A stretch of DNA of 64,000 nt from Biscogniauxia marginata (taxonomy: Eukaryota > Ascomycota > Sordariomycetes > Xylariales > Xylariaceae), in the NCBI GenBank assembly GCA_022695795.1, contig MU404056.1, forward strand, positions 124,001-188,000, in the 5' to 3' direction. The position numbers and the translations under genes are program-made. The notes beneath the pieces are model-generated. The model did not search any database. It saw only the letters and a program-made list of their open reading frames with translations, and had not been told where the DNA came from. Of the stretch, positions 21,280 to 35,470 are shown piece after piece. Every line of letters starts with the position of its first letter. Positions within the stretch are counted from its first letter, which is position 1.

Positions 21280-24200
21280 GGCGGCAGCGTGCTGATGGAG
21301 ACTCTCTTAGAAGGGTCGTCGTCATTCTCGGGGGGAGTCGAAGCATCTCGTTGCAGTCCGGCGTGGACGAGAGAGAGGGGGGGAGGACGTGAGACGATAA
21401 GGATGATAAATCAAGAAGCCATTGCCAGGAGTCGAGGAGTCAGATAAGGAAAAGAAAGAAGATAATGATGATGACGGGTAGGAAAGCCAAAAAGGACAAG
21501 GCGGAAGGAAAAGTGAGGAAGGGCGAAAGCTAAAATTATGAAACGACTGTCGTCAGTGGCCGGGTTGTGGTGTAGTTTGAACGAGAATTTGAACTAGAAC
21601 TTGGGCTGGGACTGGATGAAGAAGAAGCAGAGGCGGGCAAAAGTGTTGGCCTGATTCTGGCGTGGATGGAGGTGGGCAGTGGGGCCGTGGGCTGGGTACG
21701 TACCTGGGCCGATAAAGGCAATGATGGGTCTCTGCGGTCTAGTGCGTGTGTCCGGGCCTGCCCAGTGTGACCCAGTGTGACCCAGCGTGCCCAGCCGAGC
21801 CCAAGCCCGTTTCGCACCTGCTAGGCACCTGCTGGGGCCAATAGCGATGAGGGTACGTACCCAGCAGGGGCCCGTGAGGGGCCTATAAGGTGCCGGATTG
21901 ATAATGGTGTGTCCGGTGAGAAAGAAGGAGAGGAAGCCGCCACAGTGTCTCCAGCCGGGTACAGACCGTGTGAATCTCACCTAATCGCCGGCCACGCCTC
22001 GTACATTACTACATATTTAAACTAGTGTACCTAATTCCTTCCGACTTTCGCCCCCCATGTGAAGAAGGGAAAAGCTTCGCGATACCTTAAACATCTGCAC
22101 TGTCCAAGTAGCGAACCTAGCCACTTAGCCTCATAAACATCACAATATCCCGAGCGGCGGCGTCTGTCAAACGCATGTATGGTGATCAGTCAACACTCCG
22201 TCTTTTCGACGGGCCAGCTTGCATGCGTGCTACGTAGTATGTATGCAGTATGGTCCGTTTTCTTTGTCCTAGCTGTTATTTACGTCGAACCCACGCCCCG
22301 CTACATGAGCTGTGCTATACGGTACTAAGCGCTTGAGCTCCGGCTCATGACGGCATTGTGGGTACGTTCAGGCACGGATGCTTTAATGAAGGAGCTGATA
22401 TTCCCGTCTTGACCCTTGGATCCTCGACGCAGTCTGATGTTATAGTGAGTGTGGTCAAGATAGAGAGATTGGAGCAGAGCTGTTATTGCCACTGCTCGAC
22501 CTTCTCCGAGGGTAAGAACAACAGCCTCTTAATTGGACAGGAAAACCATAGTTGATGTCGTCAGTCAGTTTTGGAGGTGTATGCGTGTTGTGCGTTGGAT
22601 GGGTGGTATGTAGAATGGAATGTACAGTATGAAACGCAGAGGGCGACTCCAATTAAAAAAATAACATATAATCATGTTACAAAAGAAAGAAGCAGAAAAA
22701 AAAGGCCTGTGAAAGAAAAATGGACAAGCAGGTAACAACGATACCATACCTGCGCACGGAGCGGGCACCAAGACTGAACGGGCTGCAAGCAGGGGGCAGG
22801 GGTCAAGGATCCTTTCCACTCCCAGCTTATCTCTCCCGAGGTCTGTGTGTTGCCAGGATTATGATTGGTTGTGGCTTAGAGGTCTTGGTTCTTCTTGGAA
22901 CACACTGCTTTCGATCCTCCAATAGGCCAAAATATCTAGAGAAATAAAATACTACTACTTACAGCTGGTGAACTCTGTTGCTGGTACTACTACTACCACT
23001 CCTACTATTCTAGTGTATGTCATGTTGCAGGAATGCAAGTCAAGTCGGGTTCGATTCAAGTCTGGCCATGTGGCAGGGTATACGGACACACACATGGCCT
23101 TCTACCAGATAGAGAAAGGGTCACCACATGCAAAACATCAGAAAGCTAACACGGTGGTCTTGTGGGTGGGTACATTACGTCTTATATCCCATTGAGCAGG
23201 GTATGATCATTCCATCATATAAACGTATAGAAGGACGAAGAAGGAGAAGAATATGAAGGAACCAAAACAAAAAAAAAAATCTATCAACACCAAGATGCTG
23301 GGGTGGGTGCTTGAGTGATAATCCCGATCGACACGATACCAACGTACGTACCTAATCATAGCGTACTAATGCACCGTTCAACTTTCCATACCTACTTAGG
23401 GGTAGTGGCAAAAATCAGGTAGCCAGCAAGGAGTGCATACCTTTATCTAAAGATTCCGAACTTTATGTAGGTATGACGAGAACATCGAGATTAAGTTCAT
23501 CGTTTCGTTCTGCACTTCTAAGTGAGTGCAGATGCTGCTACCTGCTTATTGGTATTTGCAAGTGGTTCTGCTATCTGATCACGGTCCATCGAAGTTCACT
23601 ACGACAGGTCATGTCGTACAGGAGCGACAAACACGTCTTCTAACGTAATTGAAACTCGAGTCTATAGAGTCTAGAAGTCTTCCCTTTCTATGGATCTCCC
23701 GGTGTACATAGTTTATTCCTTTTAGCTCTCGTGCATGTGACGATTCATATGTACTGATCTACTTATGCTACATGTAACTGTGTGTTCCGATCTGTCAAGC
23801 CGAACGGAGGCTCGCATTAGGTAGTTATTAAAAGGGGTATTCTCTTAATTAGGAATTCCGTATAAGCCGGGGGATGTGATATACATAGTCCTGTCCCATA
23901 TTCCTAGCATGGCGGGTGAGAGCAAGCGGCGTGTACGGGACTTGTTGTGGGCTGTTATATTAGTCTGACGACTACGAGTAATATAGCTGAACCGTCATTT
24001 GTGAGCAGAGGAAGGATGTGATACGGTACGATCCACGGTTCCGATCGACAGCCCTAATACCTAGCTGAATTGGTTGGTAGGCTGATTTTCGATAGAGGAA
24101 CGTCTAGCATAACTTGAAATGGCAATACCAGTAGTGGACAAGATCGACAAGACATTTCGCGCGGGATGTTTTCTGCAAGTAAACGAATGCGTCGGCTAAC

Positions 24201-27200
24201 TCATTCCCATGGGCCAAAGATGATGAAGATGGATATCTAGGGACCCTTCATCGAGTCTGTTTCGGCACTTGTATGTGCCATGCCGCACTCGTAGTCAAAC
24301 GACCACCGCGGGATGTGGAAGAGATGTGGAGTGGACACGAAGGGAAATAGCGTAATTGGGCATGGAATATTTCTCCCTAACGCTGCCTGCGGGGTCTACT
24401 TCGTAAGGGACTCTTACACTACATACAACATTGAACCAAGATAGGACCCGGGAGGCGGCGTGAGTTGGCCTGGGTACAGTGATAATTCGATTCCATTGGT
24501 AAATGCTGTACACAAATCAAGGGACACGCCGAGATCAATGTGATGATGTGTGTAGATAGCGTAAGTCAAGAATCATTGAGCAATGCAATGCAAGTTGCAT
24601 TGACGACTTGTCGTATAACTTGGTTGGATCCCAGTTAAAAGCCAAGATAACCACAACTAGTCAATATGTATAGTCAAGTCTAGTGTTTATCGAAAAGTGA
24701 ATGGTTATACATACCTAGCTTATGTATGTACCTACATGCCAATTGCATCAAAGTGTAAGCCGTGTAACTCGCAAAGGTTTCCAAGACGCCAAGTGATGCC
24801 GTCAGGTCGGACTTCTTATATAATCACTGTGACTACGATACTATATTAGATCTTGCTACTACAGTGCTATTTTTTTAATCTACGAGGTCAAGTTCTCCCA
24901 CCTCAGGTGTTGCGTCGATTGAAGTCTGGACTTGTTCTCGTTACGCTCAATGGAGCCTTAACACAAACAGAACACTTGCGATGCCAATCACGACACAGCG
25001 TCATCAATAATTAGGACCTTAGGCCCGGACGTCATCCATTCATCAATTATGTAGGCACTTATAGCTGCAAGGTCCGGAGCCACCCAAAAGCGGAGACGAT
25101 CGGCTCGGAACGTAGTAGCATGATTGAAGGACATATTATTATCGTGTCTTCTTTCCAAGGAAACGCAGACCATGGCCAGGAACAGACAAGGGGGACAAAC
25201 AACATTCGGGCTAACCTAGAGAAAAGTTACATTTTTAGGTAGTAGATAATGGGGAACTCAAATTCGCAGGCTTCTTTTTGATGTAGTACTACGTACATTA
25301 GCGATAGACAGGGAAAATAAACCATGATTTCGTTGAGAAAGGTTGACAACTCGATAATATTCTCGATTATCGATGTCCCCTTCAACTTTCCCCACCCCGA
25401 GTTGCTTTTTCCAAACTCTCTTGACATCAGAGCCATTCTAGATCGCCTGCAGGGTCACCACATTAGTCTCCTTTCCCCTCCGCATTCTGCCGACCCCGGA
25501 TGATGACTGCATCAGCTTGGTCCTCTCGGGATTGCCAAAGAAAAGAAAAAGGAAGAAGAGAAAAAACCCCAGGGTCTCTTGCACGAGTGTCTAGTGTATT
25601 ATTGTTGTATCAAAAAGCAAACATATCACCGATCACTAATGCGGGGGTTAACAAGGAACTCTTCTGCGCTCTTGCGGATTAGGGGCAACATACTCAACAA
25701 CCCCACTGCCACCAAGTAAATCTATATCAAGCAACGCCCGCGTTAATCAATGCGACAATGCCGTTGCACCACAGGTAAAACGGCCCTTCTCTCGACTCTG
25801 GGAATGGATCGCCCGCGCTTGAACTGATGAGCATATGTAAAGAGTACAGTTAACCTGCTAAGAGCTATCCAATATAATGACACGGTTTGTGCTTCCGAGA
25901 ATATTCACATCCATACGGTAACTTAGATACGTACTTGGCTATGCAAATACCTAAGAAACTATCTGCGTATTTTATACTTTACCTATGGTGAATTGTCTTC
26001 CCCGAAAGTACAACCACAAAGTAAAAAAGTACCTAAGATGCGCCGGGCCGCCAGGATCTCGAATGTATCTAACTTCGTACCTGCGCCATATCACGAGTAT
26101 ATTATTGCTCGCTACAAGCGATAATCGCGATATCATGTCGCACAGACATTCTTAGAATCCTATTCCCCAATTCTCGATTAGCTATCGCTAATAATCTCTG
26201 CATAACGTTGCATCTTCTTTCACGTGCATGTATCTCGATGGCCCCTGACTTGGTACAGATTATATGCGACGACGAGCCCAAATATCTACAATAGCGAAGG
26301 AATATTTCATTGGCTAGGAGAGAAATCTCCGGATTTAGCTAACCCAACGGACAAAAGATATTAGACTCTCACTCAGCACTTTGGACACGGTGCAAATGAC
26401 TTTAGCTTCTAAATGAGAGGTCATCGCCATTGCCGCCGCTACCCGTTTGTGAAGAGTACGTAGAAAGAGTCCGCGCCGCCACTAAAGTATCAAACCGTGA
26501 ATCTACACTAGCATGCCGGTGAAACAGTCACTTACCAAGGAATAACCCTATATTCGTAGACCGAGATTCCTTAATTATGTACAGAGGCAACCTACATTAC
26601 TCCCGGTAATGTAGTGGAACATGAAAAAAACGATATGTGTGTATTGCTTCTAGGAGGTAGGAATTGGACCATGGTAAAGTCTCCTGAACCTCTACAGTGT
26701 CTTCTTACGTTACTCCCGAGGCATCCTTGGCCCCTCCTTGCATGTTGACGCATTTCTGCATTGCATTCTGCCTTCGGGTCTCGTCGATGAAAATGACAAG
26801 TCAACTTTTATCACCTGATTTTCTGTCAAGACTGGTGCTGCCCTACATCAAATCATTTACCACCAGCAGTGCTGCCCTTGCCGGCCCTAGAGCGACCATG
26901 GCAATTCGAAGACAGCCGGGGCGACGCTCTAAACGACGATCGATCATCCTCTCGGCGCATTGGCAGTAATCTGCATCGATCCTCTTCATGTACAGCGAAC
27001 TAATCATCTCGGCCCGAGCATACAGAGCCGACCGAGACAACATAAACCCCAATCATAGCTGATGAGCACCGTCGTAGATTTGGAGATACCCAATATAGGT
27101 TGCCATGGGATGCAAACTCCGAGCCGCCGTTACGTGCGGTTGGAGTCGCCTCAGTGTGACATGAATCTGTCGGCGCGCACTTGGCCTGTCACATATCATG

Positions 27201-30200
27201 AAACATTACTATACTCCGTACAGCCATCCACTTCTACACCCACAGCTTCAATCCTCCGGGATCTAACAGGCAGTTTCTCGCGACTATCTCTACCTAGTCA
27301 GGGCTCGGGGTACTGGCGTTTACCGACAGGCACGGAAACAAGTAAACATGCTCACAGCCAGTGCTTTCAGAGTAAAGAGGCCAAGGATTAAACAGGCCTG
27401 GCTTGATAAATCAGAAAATGAATTGGAAGTTGCCTGCCGAGAGACCTTCAAAGATAAGGAGGCGAGCCTGAAGCGACCAAAGCGACTTAGTCAGATTATA
27501 GCGCATCGGCGACCCCAAAATCTCGCTGCATTATGGGGCTTCCCCAGACCCAGCCCAGGGAACAGAAAGAAAACATCCGGAAAATGCGGAGGTGAAGCTG
27601 AGCCGAAGGATTACTCGGCCGACTACCAGCCACTGTAGCATCGTGACCAGTCACGTAACTCGCGTCAACTAACCCACTAAGCTCTGTGCGGAATCCCCAG
27701 CTTCATTATCATCATCATCATCATCATCAGAGCTGAGACAAATCGCCTCCAACTCAAACACTAAAGGGAACCAGACCCGACCTTGTGTTGGCTATGGGCC
27801 ATGCCAAACCGCAATCCTTGAGAGAAGAACAGCGAGACGACTTCGTTGATTGGCGGGCATGTCCTCGTTAGTCCAATAGATTATTAGCCTGCCTCTTTTG
27901 ACGGCGATAGCTCTGTGCGCTCAACCTAAGGCCGCTCTCAACCCTCAACTGCTGTACCTATCTGCATAGCCCCTCTGCTTCCCACTCCCCCTGCCCCCTT
28001 CTTCTACTCCTCACCACCACTGACAGGGTAAGAAAAGAGCACGAGATACCAACAGCGCTAATAAGAATCGAACCTAAACTCGTTGATACTGACTGGGTAC
28101 CGTAACATCACCACCACCATCAATAGCTAAATCTCGTACACTTGCGAGCTAAATTGTCTAGTCAATCGGTCTAAGCCGTTGGGCCGGATGATCCTCATAC
28201 TACCTAGTCTCCTGTAGGACCCTTTTATTTTGCACGCCTTTACAAAGGGATCTAGGAGCACCTTGTTCTGTGTTTCCAGACCGTAACGCCGTTTGCTCGA
28301 CTGCATGGATCCTGGCATGCCGGCGGCCGAAATGAACGTTGACTATAGGCGAGGCCCTTGAAAAGACCCCTTTAGCCAATGTTACTTGCGCAGCAGAATC
28401 AATATACTTATCTGCACGTCATCTCATCCACCACCGAACCTTGCATCGCACTTCTGCGGCCGAGTTTACACTTGATTAACCTAAACGGATTGCGGCGGAC
28501 ATCGAAACACAATGTCTCTGCCACGTTCAGCTCGCCATGGGATTTCTTCGGGTCACCATCTGTTAGGTTAACATCGAGTTTAGGCATCGTCACAGCCACA
28601 GACTCGTTACCAGGGGAAGCGATGCTTAGCATGTGATGTGCCAAGACCCTGCCTCAGATCATGAATGCACCGCGCTATTTCGAGAGATACGAGCCACACG
28701 GTTCATGCCAAGACATCGTTTCTTTAGGGTACAAAACCGTCTTCTGATTCGGTGCATGGTTGTCAGGTTGTGTCTCAAGTGAGCGGGATAGTCTCCTCTC
28801 CACACACCAGCCACAACCTCATATGACTTATCGTCTCCTGTGTCATGCACGAGGACCTAACTAACGTACGGGATAGCCTCCGGCGGTCCCGCTGCTCCAT
28901 CAAGATAATGTAGGATGCGGGACTTCGCAACGTTCCGGCGTAGCAGCCGAAATCAATCAAGCAAGACGCAGTTCACCTTCGTAGAAAGGCTTCAGCTCAA
29001 CCAACAGAATCAGGTAGGTAGCAACATCTGAACTCCATCGCCGGCAGAGTATACAGGCATATACGAGAGGGGAATATGAATTTTAACCCCAATTCTCCTC
29101 CGCATTACCACCCTGAGACATACATCTGTGGTGCCTACCCGCTCGGCATATATCTGCCATAATGATTCGTTCATATCGTCGTAGCTCACCACCACCACCA
29201 CCACGGCGTTTCTATCTCTCCTCCTCGGCCGCCTGGCTAGCTGTCTTCAGCATAGCAGGACCCTTCACACAGTTCCCTCAACTCCACACCTACTACATAC
29301 ATCACGCTCATTGACACCCTAAGCTTATAAATGAAGAGCGGGACGGATACCTGACAAGCTCAATGACGTCGCTATTGGCCCTCCAAATCGTGTCACGAGT
29401 TGGTAGATGCAAGATAAGGCCTCGGAAATCGTCCGTTCTGCATAGCATACCGCATACATAGCGTAGATTATCGCGACTCACACACATACACATACACACC
29501 CACCGCACACAAAGATCGTGTTCGTCGTGGTGATGGTGCTGGTGTTCTCCAGCTCTCCCCAAAGGAAAGAAAACACCCAACCCATGGGATCACGAACCCC
29601 GCAACCACCACGCACGACGAGGAAAACAGGGAAGGCGATACAAGACACGACAGGGAAGATCATATGGCACGAGAGCAGCCACTGTAGATATGACACAACG
29701 GCGAAGGCTTCCCTCCCTTAATTGCGAAACCTCGGCCTCGGAGGTAACGTACGCGTGCGGGTTAGCGTGTATGCTCCACCGCGGATGAATATCTCCGCAC
29801 CGTTGAAGGCGAAAACCCGCGAGACATAGGTAACCGATGGTCGCGCTCCGCGCTCCGCGAACTCCGCCCCGTCACTATCAGCTAGGTATCATATTAAATT
29901 TTTTTTTCCTCCCCCAAAGCATCTTCAAAGACGCGTGTTTTCCCACCACCACCTCCTTATTTCCTATCAATTTCTTGATTAGGCCAGTTCGTATCTATTT
30001 GAGGGGGGGGAGGGGGGGGGGATGGTAGGGAAGTCGTAACATGTGGCCTGTTATGTATCCTGTTCATTCTTGGGGTTACGTAGGTAGGTGGGAGAAACAC
30101 ACGAAAATCAAGATATATCAGGTATTTATTTTGTATTCCTCGCTGCCTGCCACATACATACACACACACGTAAACAAAACAAGCAAAATACGAAAGGAAG

Positions 30201-33200
30201 AAGAAAAAAAACCATATGATGTGTTATGTAAACCTGTCCCATTTTGTCGGTGACTATCTCCTTACGGTATCTCATTTCCCCCCTTACCTGCAAACTACGT
30301 TACTCGCGGCTCTCTACTGACTTGGATAATTCGGATCACCCGGGTTAAATAGAAGTGCTTCCTGGGAGCGACAGTGATAGTGGTGGTGCCGGTGGTGGTC
30401 ACGATGACTATGTTAGTGGATGGTGACGATATATCGTAGAGTTAGTTGGTCACTAGGAGAAGAAAGGCTGGCGTAATGCTTACGCTTGTGTATACTGAAG
30501 TAGCTTAAATCCGTATGAGCTAATACGATCCTGGCTTTTCTGTTGTATTCGTCGTCGTCGTCAATCTTTTTTTTCTCTTACGCCTAATAAAGGGGGGAGG
30601 CGAAACACTACATGTGAGCACATACACACACACGCACGTGCAGATACATACATACACACATACACACGACTCTAGTGGAAACTATTTCGTATTACTCATA
30701 GTATCGTGCCATCCCATTCCATTCCACAACACGGTCAGGAGGCAAATTTGATGATTATTACTTATAACTCTAGACTTTCATCACCCATCCATCGGCAAGG
30801 AGAAAAGAGGAAAGGAGGAGGCAAATGCTTCCCGCGATCGAGACCGAGACCGAGAATACCGACGAAATAAATGAAGCTAGACTTCGCAAAGTGGCAAAAG
30901 TTCATCACAATCACAAACTAGCCTCGATCTCTATATCTTACCCTTCTTTTACGTCGTTACCATGTCTCCCGTATACGAAATGAAGTCTTCAGAGCTTTAC
31001 CATTGTCATTGTTGTTTTTCTTTCTCTAATACTTGCTGGTATTGGTCTCGCGGGCTCGGGGCTTGGTATGTTAGGTAGGTAGTTGGGTAGATAGGATACT
31101 TGATATAAAGATGAATAGGAGATAGACGACAGACACAGGCAAGTTCACTTTTGTGTCGTTTTCTCCTTTTTCCCAGTAGAATATTCTGCGGCCTGGGGAA
31201 ACGTGTTTCCACGTCTTTTTCCTTCTTTTTGTACCCCAATGCTCTTGACTCTGGGCAGTGTCGTGTTCATTATTTGATGCATACCTATTTTGATAGAGAT
31301 GGACGGGCGTAAGGAGAGAGTGCGTAGTCATGTCGACTTGTAGACAAGTCGTCACTTAGACAAGGCCATGCGTGGTACCAGTTGCTGTTAAGCTTTGCTA
31401 ACCCTACTTGCAGAGGCTCTGTAACAGATTTCTCACGCGAGATGGTATTCCTTACAGAGCATCCAATGCTTGATAACCCAGCAAGTCATAGTCAGAAAGG
31501 GGGCAAGGTAATAGGAGGTTACCACGAGGCAAGCCTAAGGTTCAAGTTCATCCGTCAACGTTCAAAGCGGTAGGGCCAGTTACGTACGGATCCAACGCTC
31601 CTTTTTCAGGCCCCTGAGTCCGAGTGAACCCCCGTCAATCGCTGAAGTGTCCTAGAGTCTTAGAGAGACATGCGTATGGAGACACTGCGTGTAAGGTATG
31701 TCTTACTGAGGTTAATACATATTTCCCTTCACGAAGAATATTAAAAAAAAACCAATGCAAGTATACGTGCCACGACAAGGACTACAGGACTACCTACCTA
31801 GCTAGGAGACTGACAAGTATGTAGATACCTACCTATGTAGGAAAGGCAGGAGATCCCACGACATAGCGGGCCGATCAGATCAAGTACCATGGTATGCAGC
31901 TAGTAAGCATCTCAACCGAGAGTCTTAAAATAACCCCTTGTTTTGGTCTTTCTTTATTTCTTCCTTCATGTTTGTTACTCTTCCCCCCCCGCCCCCCTCT
32001 TCCTCAAAGCATAGATAGGCATCATGACACGAGACAGTTTTTCTTGATTGGAGAATCCCATGTTTGGTGGTGATTCATCAAAATACCGCATATTCACGTA
32101 CTTACTTCCTACCTACGTGTGTACTTTAACCCCGCCAAACAGAAAGCATCCGCCACCCCTTCCCCCCCCCCAAAAAAAAAGAAAACTTAGCTATCATCGA
32201 AATTTCTTTCTTGCCCGCTCGCTCTCGCTCCATCTCCTCCCACACCCTGCATGAACCTACCTAGGTACATGCATACATGGACGATTTGGGGGTCGAACTG
32301 GGGTCGAACCACCCCAGACTCCTGTAGCGTATCTTTCTGGACCGGTCTAGAACTCGACACGTTTTTTCTTTTCGCTGGTCGCTGCCGGGTGCCGGATGCG
32401 AGGGGAGGAGAGGGGTGGGGGGCGAGGACCGTCCCCCGGATGCCAGCGGCTCATCGCGATCTCTCTCTCTCTCTCTCTCTCTCTCTTCTTCTTCTTTTTT
32501 TTTTCCCCCGGTTAAGCCTACCTAGGTAGTTATAATCTGCAGCTGCAGCTATTCACACTACTACTCAGTATAGCTTAGCTGCCTACCCTTACCTGTTTAT
32601 TTTACCTACGTACATACTTATAATGGACGGGGTATTAACCTGGGAGATACCTTATTAAATGGAGAATAAAAGAATTTATAAAAAATATATTAAAAGGCGT
32701 ACGTGCGTATTATTTTGAAATGCATGCGGGTTTTTGCATGGGTATGGTTTTCAGATTTTCTTTTTCCTTTTTTTTTTCTTTTCGCTTCTATTTCGGGTGG
32801 CTTGCTTGCCGCTCCCGCTCCCCGAATTTAACGACGGAAGGGTAAAAAGAGAAAAAGAAAAACGCAGGAATTGACCACTAGGATGCGGGATCTGGCATCG
32901 GGAGGCAACATACACAGGAATGACGCTGGGTTCCAGAGGTGGGGGATGACATGATTGTGATTGTTGCAATCCGCAATGTATGTGATACCGAGGTTGGGTA
33001 GGAATGGACAGGAGAGTAACTACCTAGAGAAGAAGCCGGGATTTTTTCTTTTAACGCATCGAATCGTGGCAGAGGATGATAAGAAGCCGCAGAACTAAAT
33101 GAGATTTGTTGTTGAGGTATCTGTGCGTGTGGTTGATTGGATAGGATGGCAGCATAGGTTTGATCAGTCCTTGGTCCTCTAAGCTCTAAGCCGAACTGCA

Positions 33201-34448
33201 TTTCTTGGCGAGATTTCGCCTGCTGCTTTACGTGATTTGATAGACACAGAGCCGAATCCAGGACCTCGATTCTCTCTCTGCGTGGGCAACATGTGTAGAC
33301 TAAAAACAAGTGGTCTAGATCCTGGTTTAAAGTACTTAATATCGTGTATTGGAAAACAGACACTATCTCCTTGATATACCGCTACGTTATTTGGGATTGG
33401 TGGATTCGGGCGATGCCTGGTATAGGAGAATGCACGATATATGTGTGAATGAAAGCCCAATATACGTACTGTTATTCGCTACCGAATGTCATACAATGCC
33501 TCAGAACTAGTACGTTTTCTACGTGTACCAAGATTGCTATCAAAGCCTGTAGCTGTAGGCATGGCCATTCCTTGTGGTGGCTCCCTGCAGTGAGAGACAG
33601 AGAGAGAGCAATAGACACGGGATAGATAGGGGAACAAAGTGAATAGGGGTATGTGGATGGCCGCTCCCTAGATATCCGTGGTTTAGGTTCTCTGCACGAC
33701 AACTGCATTGCTACCCCTAGATGAAGGTAGGCTTTGTGATAGACAATATCTATATCTATCTACTTCAAAAAAAATGAAAACAATTTCATTGCTTGATTTT
33801 CGTACGCGAAGCTAGAAGATAGGCTGTGTCATACACGGCTGAGCCGGGACGAGGTTGGAACCATAGTCTGTTGTTATACACTATGTGTAGGATTCATAAC
33901 TTTGCTGTCTCAGTCGAAGACTACACCATGTAGGCCGAGAACAGAATCGTCTAGAATACTTTTTATTAAGAATTCCCAGATGGTGTTGTCAAATGTTAAA
34001 GCAGTTATTTAACGGGTCCGGGACGAATCTACCCCTATTATGAGAAACTCACCAGGAGATGAGTGTCACATTGGTTGTAGATAGAAAACATTCTTTGAAT
34101 GGAGTACGAAAAGCCTCGATCCTAAAGCCAAAGTCGAAGTCACCGGCCATATAGATCATGTACGTATAGACGAAAAGTAAGATATTAACTTACTAGGTGG
34201 CTTACTTGCGCCTGTGAAAGAGACACGTTAACCATTATTGCTTGTAATTAGCGTTTCGCGCGTTCCAGTGTAGTTCGTGGTGTTGATGCCACCTCGAAGG
34301 ACACTAGCACATCTTAATTTTCTTAACGAACATCATGATGAATATGCTATCTTTGGAGTTCATATCTTGAAAGCCAAGAGTGAAGATGTTCCAATGCCTT
34401 GCGGTTAGTCAACCTCGATATGGCAAGTTTTGCGCCTTGTCAGACTTC
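21280..34448. other. Gene desert of about 13 kb
   Basis: No frame above about 130 codons and no family resemblance were found on either strand. The first kilobase is the promoter and leader of the kinase gene, with CCAGTGTGAC-type direct repeats near 21765-21785. Beyond that are scattered TACCTA/TAGGTA motifs, an ATC tandem near 27706-27729, CA-rich repeats near 29482-29510 and 30626-30668, a G-rich run at 30003-30021, a CT tract at 32461-32486, and an 18-base near-palindrome at 31334-31351. A 161-codon minus-strand frame near 32878-33363 lacks an ATG at its end and was not accepted. Tested tRNA B-box-like sites did not fold. Confidence 0.5.
32461..32486. repeat. CT dinucleotide microsatellite
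   Basis: Thirteen CT units in a row are followed by a pyrimidine-rich TTCTTCTTCTTTTTT tract within the gene desert. Confidence 0.95.
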
Positions 34449-35470
34449 TTAAGTGCCTTCTTCTCTCTTCATCAGATCGCCCTCCATAACCACTGCTTCG
34501 AAAAACGAGCTCTCACGCGGGGGAGAGATAAAAGAGGGTATTATTCCATAATTATCATCATAATCTCGGTCTAGAGCTTTAATGAATGATCTAAGACTTT
34601 TGACATGGTCTCGGAGTCGTAACAGCTCTGGATAATCCATTTCAACTGCTCCCTCTAGCTGCCTAACTCGTGCCATGTCAAGAAACCTATGAGAATCAAA
34701 GTAACATCTTTGAGTTTACCCACAAGAGTCTCTAACGTATCTTGGTCAACGCTTACCTAGACAAGCTGCCTAGGTTCTGCAAACATAATTATAAGCTTGC
34801 ATGTAGCTGTTGCTGTTCGGTCCCCTACGTGGCAGAAGCATCTGGATAAGGAGAGCACTTTTTTCTTCTATTGACTTACTCCTTCTTAATGACGTTTACG
34901 AGGCAAGATAGAGGAATTATGAGATTTATTTAAGGCTTGCCTTTGTCATTCCAGAGAATATAGCCTGGGGCCATAATATTTACGTAGTTCCCGTTTCTCT
35001 CTTCATAGCTCTGGAAAGGGGGACTAATTCCGATAAGTGTGTTTCTTAGTATGACTGGGTTGACTTGAAGAATAACTCAGAACATATATTCTATCCACAT
35101 ACAACCAATCATATTCCAAGGAAAAGCTGAAAAACCGTTGCCGTTACACTTGGATGCGGACCCTCAGATATGATCGGAAACAAAGGCAGAAAGCCTGATG
35201 AGCTAGACTTACCGGTCGAAAAGTACGATATGAAACACTGTGAAGAGTCTCGAAGATAACTGTCTGCTTCACAGGATCTGCTTGAAATGTCCCAAGTGGC
35301 CCAAAGTTACCCTGCTTACACAACTCATACAGACTTTGTAGTATTGTTTGACGACTGCCCTCCTCAGTTTCAGTGATACGAGCGTATTGGATTCGTAATA
35401 TGAATTATGAATTATAGACTGATTGTTACATTTCAACAGGGTTTGTCCACAGGAGGTCACAAGTACTCAT
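34449..35470 (-). pseudogene. Probable eroded multi-exon gene of unknown family
   Basis: Several minus-strand segments look coding and are flanked by plausible splice signals, but I could not join them into one open frame. A possible start at 35470 (MSTCDLLWTNPVE) leads by a 75-nt GTAACA..GGCAG intron into a segment with LQSLYELCKQGNFGPLGTF and ends at a GTAAGT donor near 35213. A second segment near 35050-34930 carries GISPPFQSYEERNGNYVN and ends in a stop. A third starts with NLGSLSRFLDMARVRQLEG after a TTTGCAG acceptor, crosses a GTAAGC..CATAG intron, and runs to the stop at 34449. The third segment is the cleanest. The family is unrecognised. Either real introns were missed or the locus carries stops and frameshifts; I favour decay. 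It sits inside the gene desert. Confidence 0.3.

Noticed and set aside
23030..23075. Possible tRNA (GGGTTCGATTC motif, plus strand)
   Set aside because: The T-arm does not pair and there is no A box upstream.
28030..28110. Possible tRNA (GGTTCGATTC B-box-like motif, minus strand)
   Set aside because: The arms around the motif do not pair and no A box or acceptor stem is present.
32280..32350. Possible tRNA (GGTTCGACCCC motif, minus strand)
   Set aside because: A local stem exists but no D-arm, anticodon arm or acceptor stem could be built around it.
32878..33363. 161-codon minus-strand frame
   Set aside because: It opens with GTG, is mixed in composition without a domain, and lies in the gene desert. 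A shorter ATG frame inside is about 107 codons and equally featureless.
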